A DNA stretch of 58,874 bases from Clostridia bacterium (GCA_900764045.1 CAAFMN010000043.1:1-58874), one strand, 5' to 3'. Numbered from the stretch's first letter, positions 45,801 through 53,471 are shown. The notes: generated by a model from the letters alone, not told the origin. Numbers and translations: made by a program.

Positions 45801-48584
45801 ATTGTGCGGGCAGGCATAATCGCACTCGGTACACACGCCGTCCGCATAAGTATGCTCATGCGCTTTAACATCAGAGATGCCGTCATACTGGAACTGGAAT
45901 ATTGTATATTCTCCGGCATCCGTGGAGTCCCACAGATTGTCATCGGTAATATCAATATATTTACCGTCTTCATCAAAAAACAGATTGCCATCCGCAAAGA
46001 ATCCCCGAAGGGTGTCATATTCCCTCTCCGTTCCCATATAACCAAATCCAATACCATAGTAAAAGGTAGACTCGGCAATTGTAACAGAAGCTTCCCCGAT
46101 GCGTCTGAGTACGATAACCAAACCGTTAAATACGCTGCCACTTGCCGCAAAGTTTCCTTCCTGGACAAAAACGGCACAGCCTCTCTGTATTTGATTGCTG
46201 CCCGGCGTACACTCCACGCCGTCAAGGGTAACCCTTCCGCCATCTTCAATCCTTACCGCATTGGCATCCGTTGAATTGAGGGCGCTGTTCTCCCCATCAA
46301 ATGTGCTTTCTATTTTTCCATTTGTGATTTTGATATTCGCCGTACCGCTGACTCTAATGACCGAATGAATCGCGATTCCTTCTAATGTATGCCCCGCAAG
46401 ATCCAGTGTAAACTGGCCCTTAGCGGCTTCCAGTAAATACTCTCCATTGCCGAGTTCTATATCGCACAACAGCTTCAGCGTCGCTCCTTCATTGGCAATC
46501 GCTTCCGTCCAGGCGTCCTCCAGAGCTTCAAACCTTGACTCGGTCCCATCCGCCTTGTTCAGGATGGCCACCTGAATCTGCGTCTTACAGCTGGTACACC
46601 TGCCGTCTTCCCCGATCTCGTCATGATCACAGATCCGGCCGCATTCACATTCGTTTCTACCATCGCTGTTGACAGTAAATGTATGGTCGTGTTTATCGAT
46701 ATAATAATCTCCGCTTATGCTCGTCTCTGTTCCGAAATATATCGGTGCCGTATCATTAAAGAACGCGTAACCATCCGCCAGCAGGTCCGCAATGACCATA
46801 CCCTTCTGCGCGATTTCGATATGCTTGAATACACCGTTGGTCAGTCTGGTATTTACCGCGTTATTGACCCAGAGCTTTTCCACCGTGAGTTGACTGCCGT
46901 ACATGTCTGTCTGCTCAATCACCAGCGTACTCCCGATATCCTGATATCCCAGAATGATGGCATTCATCTTGCCCCCACCCTTAAGGATCAGTGTTTTACC
47001 GTCCGCGATAAAACTGATCCGGCCCAGGGAATGTCCATTCAGGTCAATCGTACAGGAACTCTGCGGCGCGCACTGATAATCCGGCTTATCCCGAAACAGA
47101 ACCACCGTATTGCCTTCCGCGAAATCGCTCTCCTGCAGCTCCTCGGTATAATGTACGTTACCATACTTATCGGTTATTTTGGCGTCATACGGCTTGCCGC
47201 AATATCGGCAATACCCCATGACCTCATTTACACCGCCATGCTCGCAGACAACGACCTCGTAATCCGCGAATCTCGTTGCCGCAAACGCTTTTCTCCCATA
47301 ATCCACAAGGCCCCCTGGTGTACCGGCCAGCGTGCCTTTATGATCTCGAAACGCGTAACCGGGTGCAAGCAGATCGGTAATGGCAACCATACCGCTGCCC
47401 GCGGGGCTGATGTCCGCGAATGTACCGCCGTAGAGCTGAACCTTCGGATTCTGTTCCTTAAGAGACAGCCTGCCGACGTTCCCGCCAAAAACTTCCAGCT
47501 CTCCTCCGTCTACCGTAACTTTGCTGATCGTACCGGTTCCCTTGCAATCACAGAGCGTAAGCTTACCACCTGCCTCTATGGTGATGGCGCCCAGGCTCTC
47601 ACTGCTGCCATTCCACTCCTTGCCATTCAGGCACAAGTACAGCTGCTGTCCCTCGGTCAGAGTCAGACTGACCGCCGCTCCCTCTGTCAGATAGACATAT
47701 GCCCGGCCATCCTCAGAATAAGAGAACTCCCCTGTTCCATCCCAGGGCTGGAACAGGGCATCATCATGACCCGTATGGCTGCATGAACTGCCGCAGACAT
47801 AGTGATCATGCGTCGGTTCCTCTTCGACCGTAAGCGTCACAACATTGGACAGCCCTTCCTTGTAATTCCTGGTCTCGGCGGTCTCAACGAAAAGGTAATA
47901 GGTCCCCGGGACGCTGATCCTGGTATTCCCGTCAATTTCCTTATTATAAACTCCAAGTTCAGAGCTTCCGATAGTTTGCGGATACTCCGTATAATAATAG
48001 GTCACTGCCGCCTCTTCCTGAACTCCGTCGACAGACAGAAGCGGAAGAAGCTTTTCGGTCGTTGTACACACAGACTTCGAAAGGGTAAGGGTCAAATCCG
48101 GCGCTACCGGGTTGATCGTACCGTTAATCGTAAATGTGTCTGAGCCTTCCTGCAGCTTATACTTTTCCGCCGCCTCTCCGATCAGCGTAAGCTCCACAGT
48201 CACGCTTCTCTGTCCCACATCCGCGGAATCAAAGGTCTTTACAGCAGTGCAGTCCTTTCCTTCCTCAAGCCGAATCGAAGCCCCGCTGGCATCTGTGAAC
48301 GGATAGGTAACCTTTATCGTACTTCCGTCCCTCGTCCCATCGTATCCTCGGCTGATCGATTGAGTCCACGTTGTATCACGCCAGATCTCCGTCCGCGTAT
48401 CTTCTCCCGGAATATACTGACCGCCCCCGCCTTCCGTCGGAGTACCGGGAGGCACATAGACCCCGCCTCCTTCCGTAGTCGTACTGTCGTCTGCGAATAC
48501 TGACATCGGCATCGTGGACATCACTATAATGGCCGTCAGCAGAATCGAAAGCATCTTCTTCCCCAGTGTCTTCCTCGTCTTCAT
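39900..48584 (-). CDS. Giant (2894-residue) sortase-anchored adhesin
   Basis: A secreted wall-anchored protein. Residues 1-31 are a signal peptide ending SVFADD. Residues about 270-1700 alternate beta-helix stretches (LTLCDCKGTGTISKVTVDGG) with at least six cysteine-rich CxxC modules (for example CEHGGVNEVMGYCRYCG near 455, CEHESYDENNGYCPDCG near 1368) that look like small zinc ribbons. Ig-like modules with DKTPPVI or TAPKVIGM elements recur at about 1000-1150, 1860-1960 and 2400-2600. Two YDG domains (SKVYDGTTD, DKQYDGKNTAE) lie near 2145-2316. A charged helical stalk follows, then TPKTGD, a hydrophobic span and KKKRSVK. It follows the receiver-like gene by 12 bases. Ligand unknown. Confidence 0.92.
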   Translation of the reverse strand: MKTRKTLGKKMLSILLTAIIVMSTMPMSVFADDSTTTEGGGVYVPPGTPTEGGGGQYIPGEDTRTEIWRDTTWTQSISRGYDGTRDGSTIKVTYPFTDASGASIRLEEGKDCTAVKTFDSADVGQRSVTVELTLIGEAAEKYKLQEGSDTFTINGTINPVAPDLTLTLSKSVCTTTEKLLPLLSVDGVQEEAAVTYYYTEYPQTIGSSELGVYNKEIDGNTRISVPGTYYLFVETAETRNYKEGLSNVVTLTVEEEPTHDHYVCGSSCSHTGHDDALFQPWDGTGEFSYSEDGRAYVYLTEGAAVSLTLTEGQQLYLCLNGKEWNGSSESLGAITIEAGGKLTLCDCKGTGTISKVTVDGGELEVFGGNVGRLSLKEQNPKVQLYGGTFADISPAGSGMVAITDLLAPGYAFRDHKGTLAGTPGGLVDYGRKAFAATRFADYEVVVCEHGGVNEVMGYCRYCGKPYDAKITDKYGNVHYTEELQESDFAEGNTVVLFRDKPDYQCAPQSSCTIDLNGHSLGRISFIADGKTLILKGGGKMNAIILGYQDIGSTLVIEQTDMYGSQLTVEKLWVNNAVNTRLTNGVFKHIEIAQKGMVIADLLADGYAFFNDTAPIYFGTETSISGDYYIDKHDHTFTVNSDGRNECECGRICDHDEIGEDGRCTSCKTQIQVAILNKADGTESRFEALEDAWTEAIANEGATLKLLCDIELGNGEYLLEAAKGQFTLDLAGHTLEGIAIHSVIRVSGTANIKITNGKIESTFDGENSALNSTDANAVRIEDGGRVTLDGVECTPGSNQIQRGCAVFVQEGNFAASGSVFNGLVIVLRRIGEASVTIAESTFYYGIGFGYMGTEREYDTLRGFFADGNLFFDEDGKYIDITDDNLWDSTDAGEYTIFQFQYDGISDVKAHEHTYADGVCTECDYACPHNGGVDREASYFERAVCSICKAEFGNILPDQEAPTGEININENSWWRSLSDTVSFETFYKEDVKVEIAGTDDSYDKPGFDAAKHAVRIEYLISDTALSEGEVMASAFAEYTGAFHLSKDGQYVIYVRVTDFAGNVSYAATTGFEIDKTPPVIEGVTEDAQDRFCVSKIYKVDEKNIDSVKADGRSVSVKNDGSFTLWASGGNTERTVVVTDKAGNTLTFYVMAFQDHAFDEQTHVCVNCGAEAEVSVTVDGTTEYFASIYDAFVRIMASEDYDNAKITLLRDAVSENSLPISRGADQTLDLNGYSLTAPVLDIYGSVEKFTILSSAGTADLLTTVQVNSVSAEVTLGEGIGKVDWLKLTDGKIYVYSGEYTLLRTAIGGPMTDPSSELVLYGGSFGQLISDGGIVCGRLLATAHRFEGMTYEQASVTLLDNVKVIVCEHESYDENNGYCPDCGLSFVATITKGESVAYYNDLAEALAAAQTEGNKGCTLKLFCDTDEKIMVKTGVFTLDAVNRTINNAVNVGKGAELTITGGTVVKNTICANGGKLTASSATFKGTINSVGEGSFSNCIFEGKVSGRGLHALSDCTLKEELSISGTTILTGSSVTGKVTVNNGGKLHIGGKSAFTDMMAKAGGTLEIYGGTVSGTITVEAEGRLIANSCDVEDILAKSGSTFSSYRGRIKNAAIEKDVNITLYAGSSFGNLTVVGKKLIECLSSGLAFQDNDNGQIIDGRVGIAKDVTTVKHTHSCVWITKTHEKLCGCGYVEATDTDAPVISGMEDGRTYYGRVEFSVTDANDFTVTVDGNAVSLEDGKYTIEPDNGSHTVTVTDIAGNTISVTVTVMKLYAVTLPSGTGYTVIGADSTGHGTDYEFEVKIADGYSKTQDYKVFVNGTEIDGVKGDETSDTFLVTSVDGDLDITVQGVADVTPPEAEIVIGENKFDSFRDTAAYSLFFKETKSVTVTASDAGSGIAKVEYLLSETAFADKDAVTGEWTELTLTDGKASFAIEPNRKTYIYLRVTDVSGNVQVINTEGMVVYTDAEKETESAAFTMDTDTAPVYMLKMNGNSVYEVYNGAEKLTSTDYAAFLDGRFLLNNSYLRTLAAGEYTFRLTFCPMYETYVASEGNDAPAEVTLKLVVEKRTPTIILYQEKRDYDGKPLDEDTLRYTVTSDGDFTWEFKPAGADDTAYTTEAPKDAGTYTIRLTLSETNSYKAGSRTTQLEIAPKEVAIKNVSVVSKVYDGTTDAKITSEGMLDGVVGGDKVTIEPGKAAYSDENVGTDKTVTFSGFALAGEDAANYVLAAQPKGTTASITPKELTIGALIVKDKQYDGKNTAEIDGTPVLIGVVDGDVLELVNGTPTFDSVAIGKDIPIHFTAFTLSGDSVTVGNYTLTQPSGITANIVEYVADGSEYDVNSNDWIHTDFVITAHDGYKISLNGMTDGEWTDTLTASDETDNGELIFYVKNTATGVISTAVTENYKIDKTAPTGEVKLNERTAFQKVLNMITFGLFFREEVNVQLTAADEASGVKSVQYYKSDTILMDAEVWAITEWTDNSDFDIKAKDKDKFIIYVRIEDNAGNVAYIGSDGAIFDTTAPKVIGMKNGKTYYVTKKVAIDDENLESVTLNGKAVEEGFALTGDTEATYIIRAVDKAGNVTEYTVYMKPISSITDAISGLTVDHVKSSDSSTISAVERQILGLIDAFDSSESTSDEWNKLTEAAAKCKELNKRIAEVADEITRLTDAVNGYEIDKVTSADQDAAKQGIADIDTLLDCDNLTEAERAALEALKGTALTLLERIAEAKDAAEAEEIKAADGITKDTVKLEDKDVLEKAEKALEDALRDFSGNYTEEEQGNLEAKFETVKAALAAIGNAEKAADEIAKLPNVDDVKLSDKDEVDRVKEIISGMTENEKSMLGKDTLDRINALAEKIQKLVEEAGKSDTPKTGDTSNPALWSALLIISGGIAVGTVIVSRKKKRSVK

Positions 48585-48596
48585 CTCATTACTCCT

Positions 48597-48950
48597 TTAC
48601 ATGCATTTGGCAATTGCCGCTGATAGAATCTGCGGCGGAACAGGCTTTTTATGAAAATACGCGCAGCCGAGCCTGTAGGACTGCACGCCAAATCCATTAT
48701 CATTGGAAAACCACAATACCGGAACCTTCTCGCAGACGCTTTTGGCGGCGATCACGCCCTCCATGCCATCCGCGCCATCCATCGTTATCACAATGCAGTC
48801 CGGCGGATTCTCTCCTAACCCTCTGATAAAGCTGTCATAATCCGAATAATCGGTTGTCTGGATTTTGCGGTAACACCATTCCGGCAATACGGCAAACGAA
48901 CGGACCAGCTCCTCCTTATCTGTCTCCGTTCCGTATAATATCAACCTCAT
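48597..48950 (-). CDS. Atypical stand-alone receiver-like protein
   Basis: A 117-residue CheY-like fold (DCIVITMDGADGMEGVIAAK, VPVLWFSNDNGFGVQSYRLG, YFHKKPVPPQILSAAIAKCM). The conserved lysine before proline is present, but the N-terminal acidic pair is replaced (YGTETDKE) and the position of the phosphoacceptor aspartate is Thr or Met, so it is probably not phosphorylated in the usual way. It is the first gene of the adhesin transcript, 12 bases upstream, and divergent from a canonical LytTR/GHKL pair. A modulatory or pseudo-receiver role is inferred. Confidence 0.8.
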   Translation of the reverse strand: MRLILYGTETDKEELVRSFAVLPEWCYRKIQTTDYSDYDSFIRGLGENPPDCIVITMDGADGMEGVIAAKSVCEKVPVLWFSNDNGFGVQSYRLGCAYFHKKPVPPQILSAAIAKCM

Positions 48951-49020
48951 ATGACACCTCCTTCATCGGTACAATATACAATGATACAATAAAGGATATT
49001 TACGATTTACGCAATCGTTT

Positions 49021-49092
49021 TGGCACAAGCGGTCAAAAAATGACACAAGCGGTATCGGAGCGCATTGTTTTTTCATAAAAATATGGTATAAT
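49021..49092 (+). promoter_or_regulatory. LytTR-type direct repeats and promoter
   Basis: TGGCACAAGCGGT (49021-49033) and TGACACAAGCGGT (49041-49053) are direct repeats 20 bp apart. Eleven bases further on is TTGTTT (49065-49070), then 16 bases and TATAAT (49087-49092). Paired direct repeats two helical turns apart, just upstream of -35, are the usual layout for LytTR activators. On the other strand the same repeats lie just upstream of a weak promoter (TTGCGT-17-TATTGT) for the receiver/adhesin operon, so both could be controlled. Confidence 0.65.
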
Positions 49093-49164
49093 ATCCGCAG
49101 CTGTTATCCCCACCATTGACAGCTGTATGGTACAATGCGTGTAGTATAAAAAGGAGTCTTTGCT

Positions 49165-49878
49165 TTGAGAATCGCAATCATTGACGACGATAGACGGATC
49201 TATGAGCATCTTCAAACTTATTTGGGTGAATTGCTCGGTGCAGCCGCTGAGCTTACATACTTCCCGAGCGGAGAGGATTTTTTACGGGTCTGGCAGCCCG
49301 GCGCTTTTGATCTGATCATACTGGATATCTTTATGGATGGGATCAACGGTATGGATACCGCAAGAGAAATCCGCAAGAGTGACATTGAAGTGCGAATTGT
49401 ATTCAGTACGACAAGCAACGAATTTGCCAGCGAAAGCTATGAAGTCGGCGCCTGCTATTATCTGCATAAGCCTTTCGGAAAGGATCGGATCAAGGCGATG
49501 CTGGATCGTATTGACCTTTCGCAGATTGAAAAGATGCGTTCCGTCCAATTGCCGGACGGCTCAGATATTATGCTGCGCAGCATCATCTACGCGGACTACA
49601 GTTCCCATTGCACAACCTTGCATTGCAAACACGGTAAAAATATCAGTGTACGCGCAAGCTTTTCAGAAGTCGAAAGGCTGCTGTGCCCCTATCCGTATTT
49701 CTTTATTCCTTCCAAGGGGTTGATTGTCAACTTCTATGAGGTTGCCGCTCAGAATGCGGATACCTTCACCATGAGTGACGGCAGCCGCATTCCCATCAGC
49801 CGACGCAAGGCCAAAGAAGTTACCGAGGCCTATTCATCTTTTCTGTTTGAACAGCTGCGCAAAGGAGGCGAATCCTGA
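49165..49878 (+). CDS. LytTR (AgrA/LytR-type) response regulator
   Basis: A 237-residue regulator with a receiver (IAIIDDDRRIYEHLQTYL; phosphoacceptor Asp in LIILDIFMDGINGMD; LHKPFG) and a C-terminal LytTR DNA-binding domain (YFFIPSKGLIVNF, SDGSRIPISRRKAKEV). The start is TTG at 49165 after AAAGGAG. It overlaps the kinase gene by an ATGA. It is divergent from the adhesin operon, with candidate LytTR repeats between. This supports autoregulation and control of the adhesin, though no AgrD-like peptide gene was found. Confidence 0.93.
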   Translation: MRIAIIDDDRRIYEHLQTYLGELLGAAAELTYFPSGEDFLRVWQPGAFDLIILDIFMDGINGMDTAREIRKSDIEVRIVFSTTSNEFASESYEVGACYYLHKPFGKDRIKAMLDRIDLSQIEKMRSVQLPDGSDIMLRSIIYADYSSHCTTLHCKHGKNISVRASFSEVERLLCPYPYFFIPSKGLIVNFYEVAAQNADTFTMSDGSRIPISRRKAKEVTEAYSSFLFEQLRKGGES

Positions 49879-51212
49879 TGCCGCCCGCTTATCGGATTCT
49901 GGAGATCATCCTGTACTCACTGCTGAATTTTCTGCCGTTTCTCGCGCTGGCCCTCTATCCCTTTCGAGGGAGTCTGCGGTTTTCCCATAGGGTTACAGGC
50001 CTTCTGATCGGCCTCCTCACGCTCATTCAGATACTGCTCGGCGCCTGGGTCAGCTTTGCGCCCGGCGACCATGCCGCCATCGCGAGCGCGGTCAGTACGA
50101 TTCTGTATGCCGTATTCTATTTTCTTGCTGTCAAAAAGCATTTCGGCAAAACTTTTTTCACATTGCTGATGATCTCCAACCTTGCCAATCTTGCCGTCAT
50201 TTCCGCCAAATGCCTGGAGGGGATCTTCTTCCCTTCTCTGGCAACACAGGATTACCGCTGGTCGTTCTCACTCATGCTCTTCTCCGTCGAAATCATTCTT
50301 GCTGTTCCGATCTTTCTCTATATGAAAACGGTATACACACCCGCCGTGGAAAAAGAGCCGTCCGGTTTTGAATGGCGGTATCTATGGCTGATTCCCGCGA
50401 CCTTTTATCTGATATGGTACTTTGTGTTCTATAGCATCATGTCCATCTCCGCACTGGAGATTGCTCTGCGCCCCAAAAATACATTATTTCTTCTCAGCAT
50501 CAATATCGGCGCGATTTTGATCTATTATGTTGTAACGCGTCTGATTCTGGAGCAGAACAAAACGCTGGAGCTGCGTGAGAAAAACCACCAGCTTACTATG
50601 CAGGCAATGCAATATGAAAATCTGCAGGAAAAAATCTCTGACGCGCGCCGGGCCAAACACGATGTACGCCATCATATCGCGCTCCTGCAGGAGTATCTGA
50701 ACAACGGCGAGCTTGACGCGCTGCGGGAATATCTCAACCGATATAACGAAAGCCTGCCGGATGACTCTCTTGTCCGCTTCTGTGAAAACGCGGCCGCCAA
50801 TGCCGTATTACTCTATTTCGCTCAGCAAGCCAAGGATAACGGAGCGGACTATATTGTCAAGGCAGAGATTCCAAACGATATCTTTATTTCAGACACCGAC
50901 CTCTCCGTACTATTCGGCAATCTGATCGAGAATGCCCTGGACGCCTGCAAAGAAGAAAAGGACAGCGAACGAAAAATCATCATCGGCGCAAAGCTCACCG
51001 GCAGTTCATTCTGTGTCACAGTAGACAATACCTTCACCGGAACCCTCAAATGTGCAAATGACGGCAAATTCCTTTCGACCAAACATAAGGGGCTTGGCCT
51101 CGGTACTCAATCCGTCAAAAGTATTGCCGAGCATTACGGCGGTATCTGCCGCTTTGAGGCCAAAGACAATATGTTCTACGCCTCCGTCTATTGTCAGATG
51201 CGTCAAAAATGA
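49878..51212 (+). CDS. GHKL-domain sensor histidine kinase (AgrC-like)
   Basis: A 444-residue kinase. Residues 1-235 hold about six to seven membrane helices; a coiled stretch leads to the dimerisation helix with the phosphorylated histidine in AKHDVRHHIALLQEYL near residue 262, and the GHKL ATPase follows (LFGNLIENALDACKEE, STKHKGLGLGTQSVKSIAEH). This is the architecture of AgrC/ComD/VirS peptide-pheromone receptors, which makes a peptide or envelope signal likely. It pairs with the LytTR regulator gene overlapping its start. The hairpin array begins 37 bases after its stop. Confidence 0.93.
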   Translation: MPPAYRILEIILYSLLNFLPFLALALYPFRGSLRFSHRVTGLLIGLLTLIQILLGAWVSFAPGDHAAIASAVSTILYAVFYFLAVKKHFGKTFFTLLMISNLANLAVISAKCLEGIFFPSLATQDYRWSFSLMLFSVEIILAVPIFLYMKTVYTPAVEKEPSGFEWRYLWLIPATFYLIWYFVFYSIMSISALEIALRPKNTLFLLSINIGAILIYYVVTRLILEQNKTLELREKNHQLTMQAMQYENLQEKISDARRAKHDVRHHIALLQEYLNNGELDALREYLNRYNESLPDDSLVRFCENAAANAVLLYFAQQAKDNGADYIVKAEIPNDIFISDTDLSVLFGNLIENALDACKEEKDSERKIIIGAKLTGSSFCVTVDNTFTGTLKCANDGKFLSTKHKGLGLGTQSVKSIAEHYGGICRFEAKDNMFYASVYCQMRQK

Positions 51213-51248
51213 CAAAGGGACCGTCGCGCATTTCCTTATATCAAAAAC

Positions 51249-51700
51249 TCTGGCACACTTGGGAGAATAAGATTCCTGGGTGTACCAGATTTTTATAGGT
51301 TTCTCTGGATTTCTAAAAAAATCTGGTACACTTGGGTGAGTGAAGCTCCTGGGTGTACCAGATTTTTATAGGGTTCTCTAGATTTTTGAAATAATCTGGT
51401 ACACTTGGGTAAGCGAGACTCTTGGGTGTACCAGAGTTTTACAGGTTTCTCTGGATTTTCAAAATAATCTGGTACACTTGGGAGGATGAGGCTCTTGAGT
51501 GTACCAGAGTTTTATAGGGTTCCTCTGGATTTTTGAGAAAATCTGGTACACTTGGGAAAATGATCCTCCTGGGTGTACCAGAATTTTATAGGGTTCCTCT
51601 GGATTCTTGAAATAATCTGGTACACCTTGGGGAATGAGCCTCTTGGGTGTACCAGAATTCTCCGGGTTTTCAAGAAAATCTGGTAGATTTTTTGTGGAGG
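51249..51700 (+). repeat. Six-copy tandem hairpin array, 73-74 bp period
   Basis: Units begin at 51249, 51322, 51395, 51468, 51542 and 51616, with a degenerate seventh at 51679. Each has TCTGGTACAC, a loop of about 21 bases, and GTGTACCAGA, then TTTTTATAGG and an AT-rich linker ending in A's. Inside the 10-bp stem a further TTGGG...CCTGG could extend pairing by G-U wobble, which works only in plus-strand RNA. Each stem is flanked by T on one side and A on the other, like a bidirectional terminator. The linkers are alike too, so this is not CRISPR. Confidence 0.9.
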
Positions 51701-51740
51701 GGCGGACTTCTAAAGGAGATCAGACCAATAATAAGAATTA

Positions 51741-52190
51741 TCATTTTTTGTTCTTTTTGATCAGTTTCCTTGCTTTAGTGGCTGACAAAACTCCGCGGAT
51801 AACTAGTTGCCAGAGGATTCTGGGTGCTTGGAAGTGTCTGTGGGAGCTTGTGATGACCAGATTCTCGCCGAGCCAGATATCATAGGTTTTATAATTTTTG
51901 ATCTTTTCGACCTGCTTGCGACGATATTGCGGATCATCTAATTTGTCCATATGCTCCAGATAAATCCTTTTGTTATTAATGGTGAACGTAAAATCGGGCA
52001 AATAGCTATAAGATCCGGAATCGATCGGGCGGTTGTGTTCGCTCTTGATACCCAAGTTTTTCAAAAACTCATATGATCTCAGCTCTGGAATCGAGAACCG
52101 TCCCGTCAAAGGCTATATCCTTATCTAGAGGTAATTTTTCAAGTCCAAGCTCCTGATATAATTTCATCTGCTGGCGGGCTTTGCGTCGCT
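51741..52190 (-). pseudogene. C-terminal fragment of a PD-(D/E)xK nuclease- or helicase-like protein
   Basis: The readable part (SEHNRPIDSGSYSYLPDFTF, IYLEHMDKLDDPQYRRKQVE, DIWLGENLVITSSH) has the spacing of a PD-(D/E)xK nuclease fold (PDF... then EH...K), as found at the end of some helicases. Upstream in a second frame it continues as QQMKLYQELGLEKLPLDKDI and FDGTVLDSRAEII, with a one-base frameshift near 52070. Sequence identity ends near 52190, where an adhesin fragment begins. 5' part absent; non-functional. Confidence 0.65.
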
Positions 52191-52805
52191 CGACTTGACA
52201 TTCTCTGCCGTGATACCGGAAACGGCATCGGTAATGGACGAAATCGGTCTCATATGAACCGTATATTCGATCTCATTTCCCGCTTTATCGACTGCATGGA
52301 TCACATATTCCACAGTTATATCCCCGGCCAGAACAAAGTTTCCTTCCACCGGTTTGCCGTTCAGTGTCGCTGTGGAAAAGTTTTCATCCTCCATCGTAAC
52401 CTTCTTGCTCACATAATAGGTCTTGCCATTCTCCACGCCGACGATCTTCGGAGCCGCCGTATCAAATATGGCGCCGTCCGATCCAATGTAAGCGGTATTG
52501 CCGGCATTATCTTCGATGCGGACATAGATGATAAACCTCTCCTTATCCTTTGCCTCAATATCAAAGTTACTGCTATCCGTCCAGTTCGTAATCGCATGGA
52601 CTTCCGCGTCAGTGAGCACTCTGTCAGACCTGTAATACCGTACCGACTTCACGCCGGAAGCCTCATCCTCTGCTGTCAGCTTGACATTGACGTTCTCCCT
52701 GAAGAACAGGCCAAAGGTGATCTTATTCAGAAATTCCTGGAACGCTATGCGCTCATTGAGCTTCACTTCGCCGGTCGGCTGTGTCTTGTCGATCTTATAG
52801 TTCAC
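52180..52805 (-). pseudogene. Internal fragment of an adhesin paralogue
   Basis: About 208 codons closely similar to residues 2390-2620 of the giant adhesin (NYKIDKTQPTGEVKLNERIA, FGLFFRENVNVKLTAEDEAS, YIGSDGAIFDTAAPKIVG, GITAENVKSSD). It lacks a signal peptide, ribosome binding site and wall anchor. At the 5' end it joins a truncated signal peptidase gene at GTGAACTATAAG; at the 3' end it joins the nuclease-like fragment at AGCGAC. Many positions differ from the giant adhesin, so it derives from a different paralogue rather than a recent copy. Confidence 0.8.
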
Positions 52806-53229
52806 CGATCAGATTGTTTGCCGGAACAGGAGCGACATCTTCGGTGTTATTGGCATCACCCTTTGTAATAAAGGTGAGGTTACCAGTCGCATCGGTTCCG
52901 ATCTGTATTACCCGGTGCGTAACGGTCGTTGTTCCATTACCCGCCGGATCGTAGAAGCAGATGATATCGCCAACTTGTATATCCTCCGGTTCGGCCGTCT
53001 TGCAGATAATAAGCGATCCAGCGTCAAATGTACCCTTCATTGAGTCAGTAAGTACGATCATTGGGAAAGTCCCGCCGATGCTCAGCACCTTATCCTTGTC
53101 CGTAAATTGCTTAATAATAAGAGTACAATTGATAATGATGATCGGTATCAGGATCACACACAGGATAATACCGATGACAGTAAATACCCTATGCCTTATA
53201 GGATGCGCTGCTTTGGTTTCTGTTTTCAT
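52795..53229 (-). pseudogene. SipW-type signal peptidase I, C-terminally truncated
   Basis: The N-terminal 144 residues of an ER-type (SipW-like) signal peptidase: a membrane helix (VFTVIGIILCVILIPIIIIN), the serine nucleophile in IVLTDSMKGTFDAGSLIICK, the histidine in TVTHRVIQIG and FITKGDANNTEDVAPVPANN. Such enzymes end with a further strand and a C-terminal membrane helix; these are replaced after NNLIGE by an adhesin fragment in another frame. Catalytic Ser and His remain, so residual activity cannot be ruled out. SipW proteins usually process TasA-like or other surface substrates; no such gene is intact here. Confidence 0.75.
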
Positions 53230-53331
53230 AACCTTGTTCCTTTCATGCAGCTGCTGTTCACCAGGGTATCAGGTTTGCCACTCTGTGTACTAAAAATCCA
53301 TACACCAATAGAGCCCACATACCAATATGTA

Positions 53332-53360
53332 CTTATATACCATTTTGGTAGTATAGTCAA
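53332..53360 (-). promoter_or_regulatory. sipW promoter with palindromic operator in the spacer
   Basis: On the minus strand TTGACT (53360-53355) and TATAAG (53337-53332) are 17 bases apart. The spacer holds the palindrome TACCAAAATGGTA (53350-53338). Related half-sites (TACCAAAATGTA, TTACCAATACG, TATTGGTATG) lie within 70 bases on both sides, suggesting a cooperative repressor. Confidence 0.65.
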
Positions 53361-53429
53361 GTAAAAACGCAAATATTCGAATAATTTCGTATTGGTAAAT
53401 AATACATTTTGGTATGCGCATAAATATGC

Positions 53430-53471
53430 AAAAAAGGTTGAGAGAAACTTGCATTTCTTCCAACCTTTTTT
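53430..53471 (-). terminator. Terminator of the oleate hydratase gene
   Basis: AAAAAAGGTTG and its complement CAACCTTTTTT bracket a loop region with extra partial pairing. It works in either direction and lies about 45 bases after the hydratase stop. Confidence 0.8.

Noticed and set aside
49021..49053. Direct repeats as a mobile-element target duplication
   Set aside because: They are 20 bp apart with nothing inserted between, and their position before a -35 fits a regulator site better.
51249..51700. Possible CRISPR array
   Set aside because: The period is 73-74 bp, the intervening segments are similar to each other rather than unique, each unit is itself a hairpin, and no cas gene is nearby.
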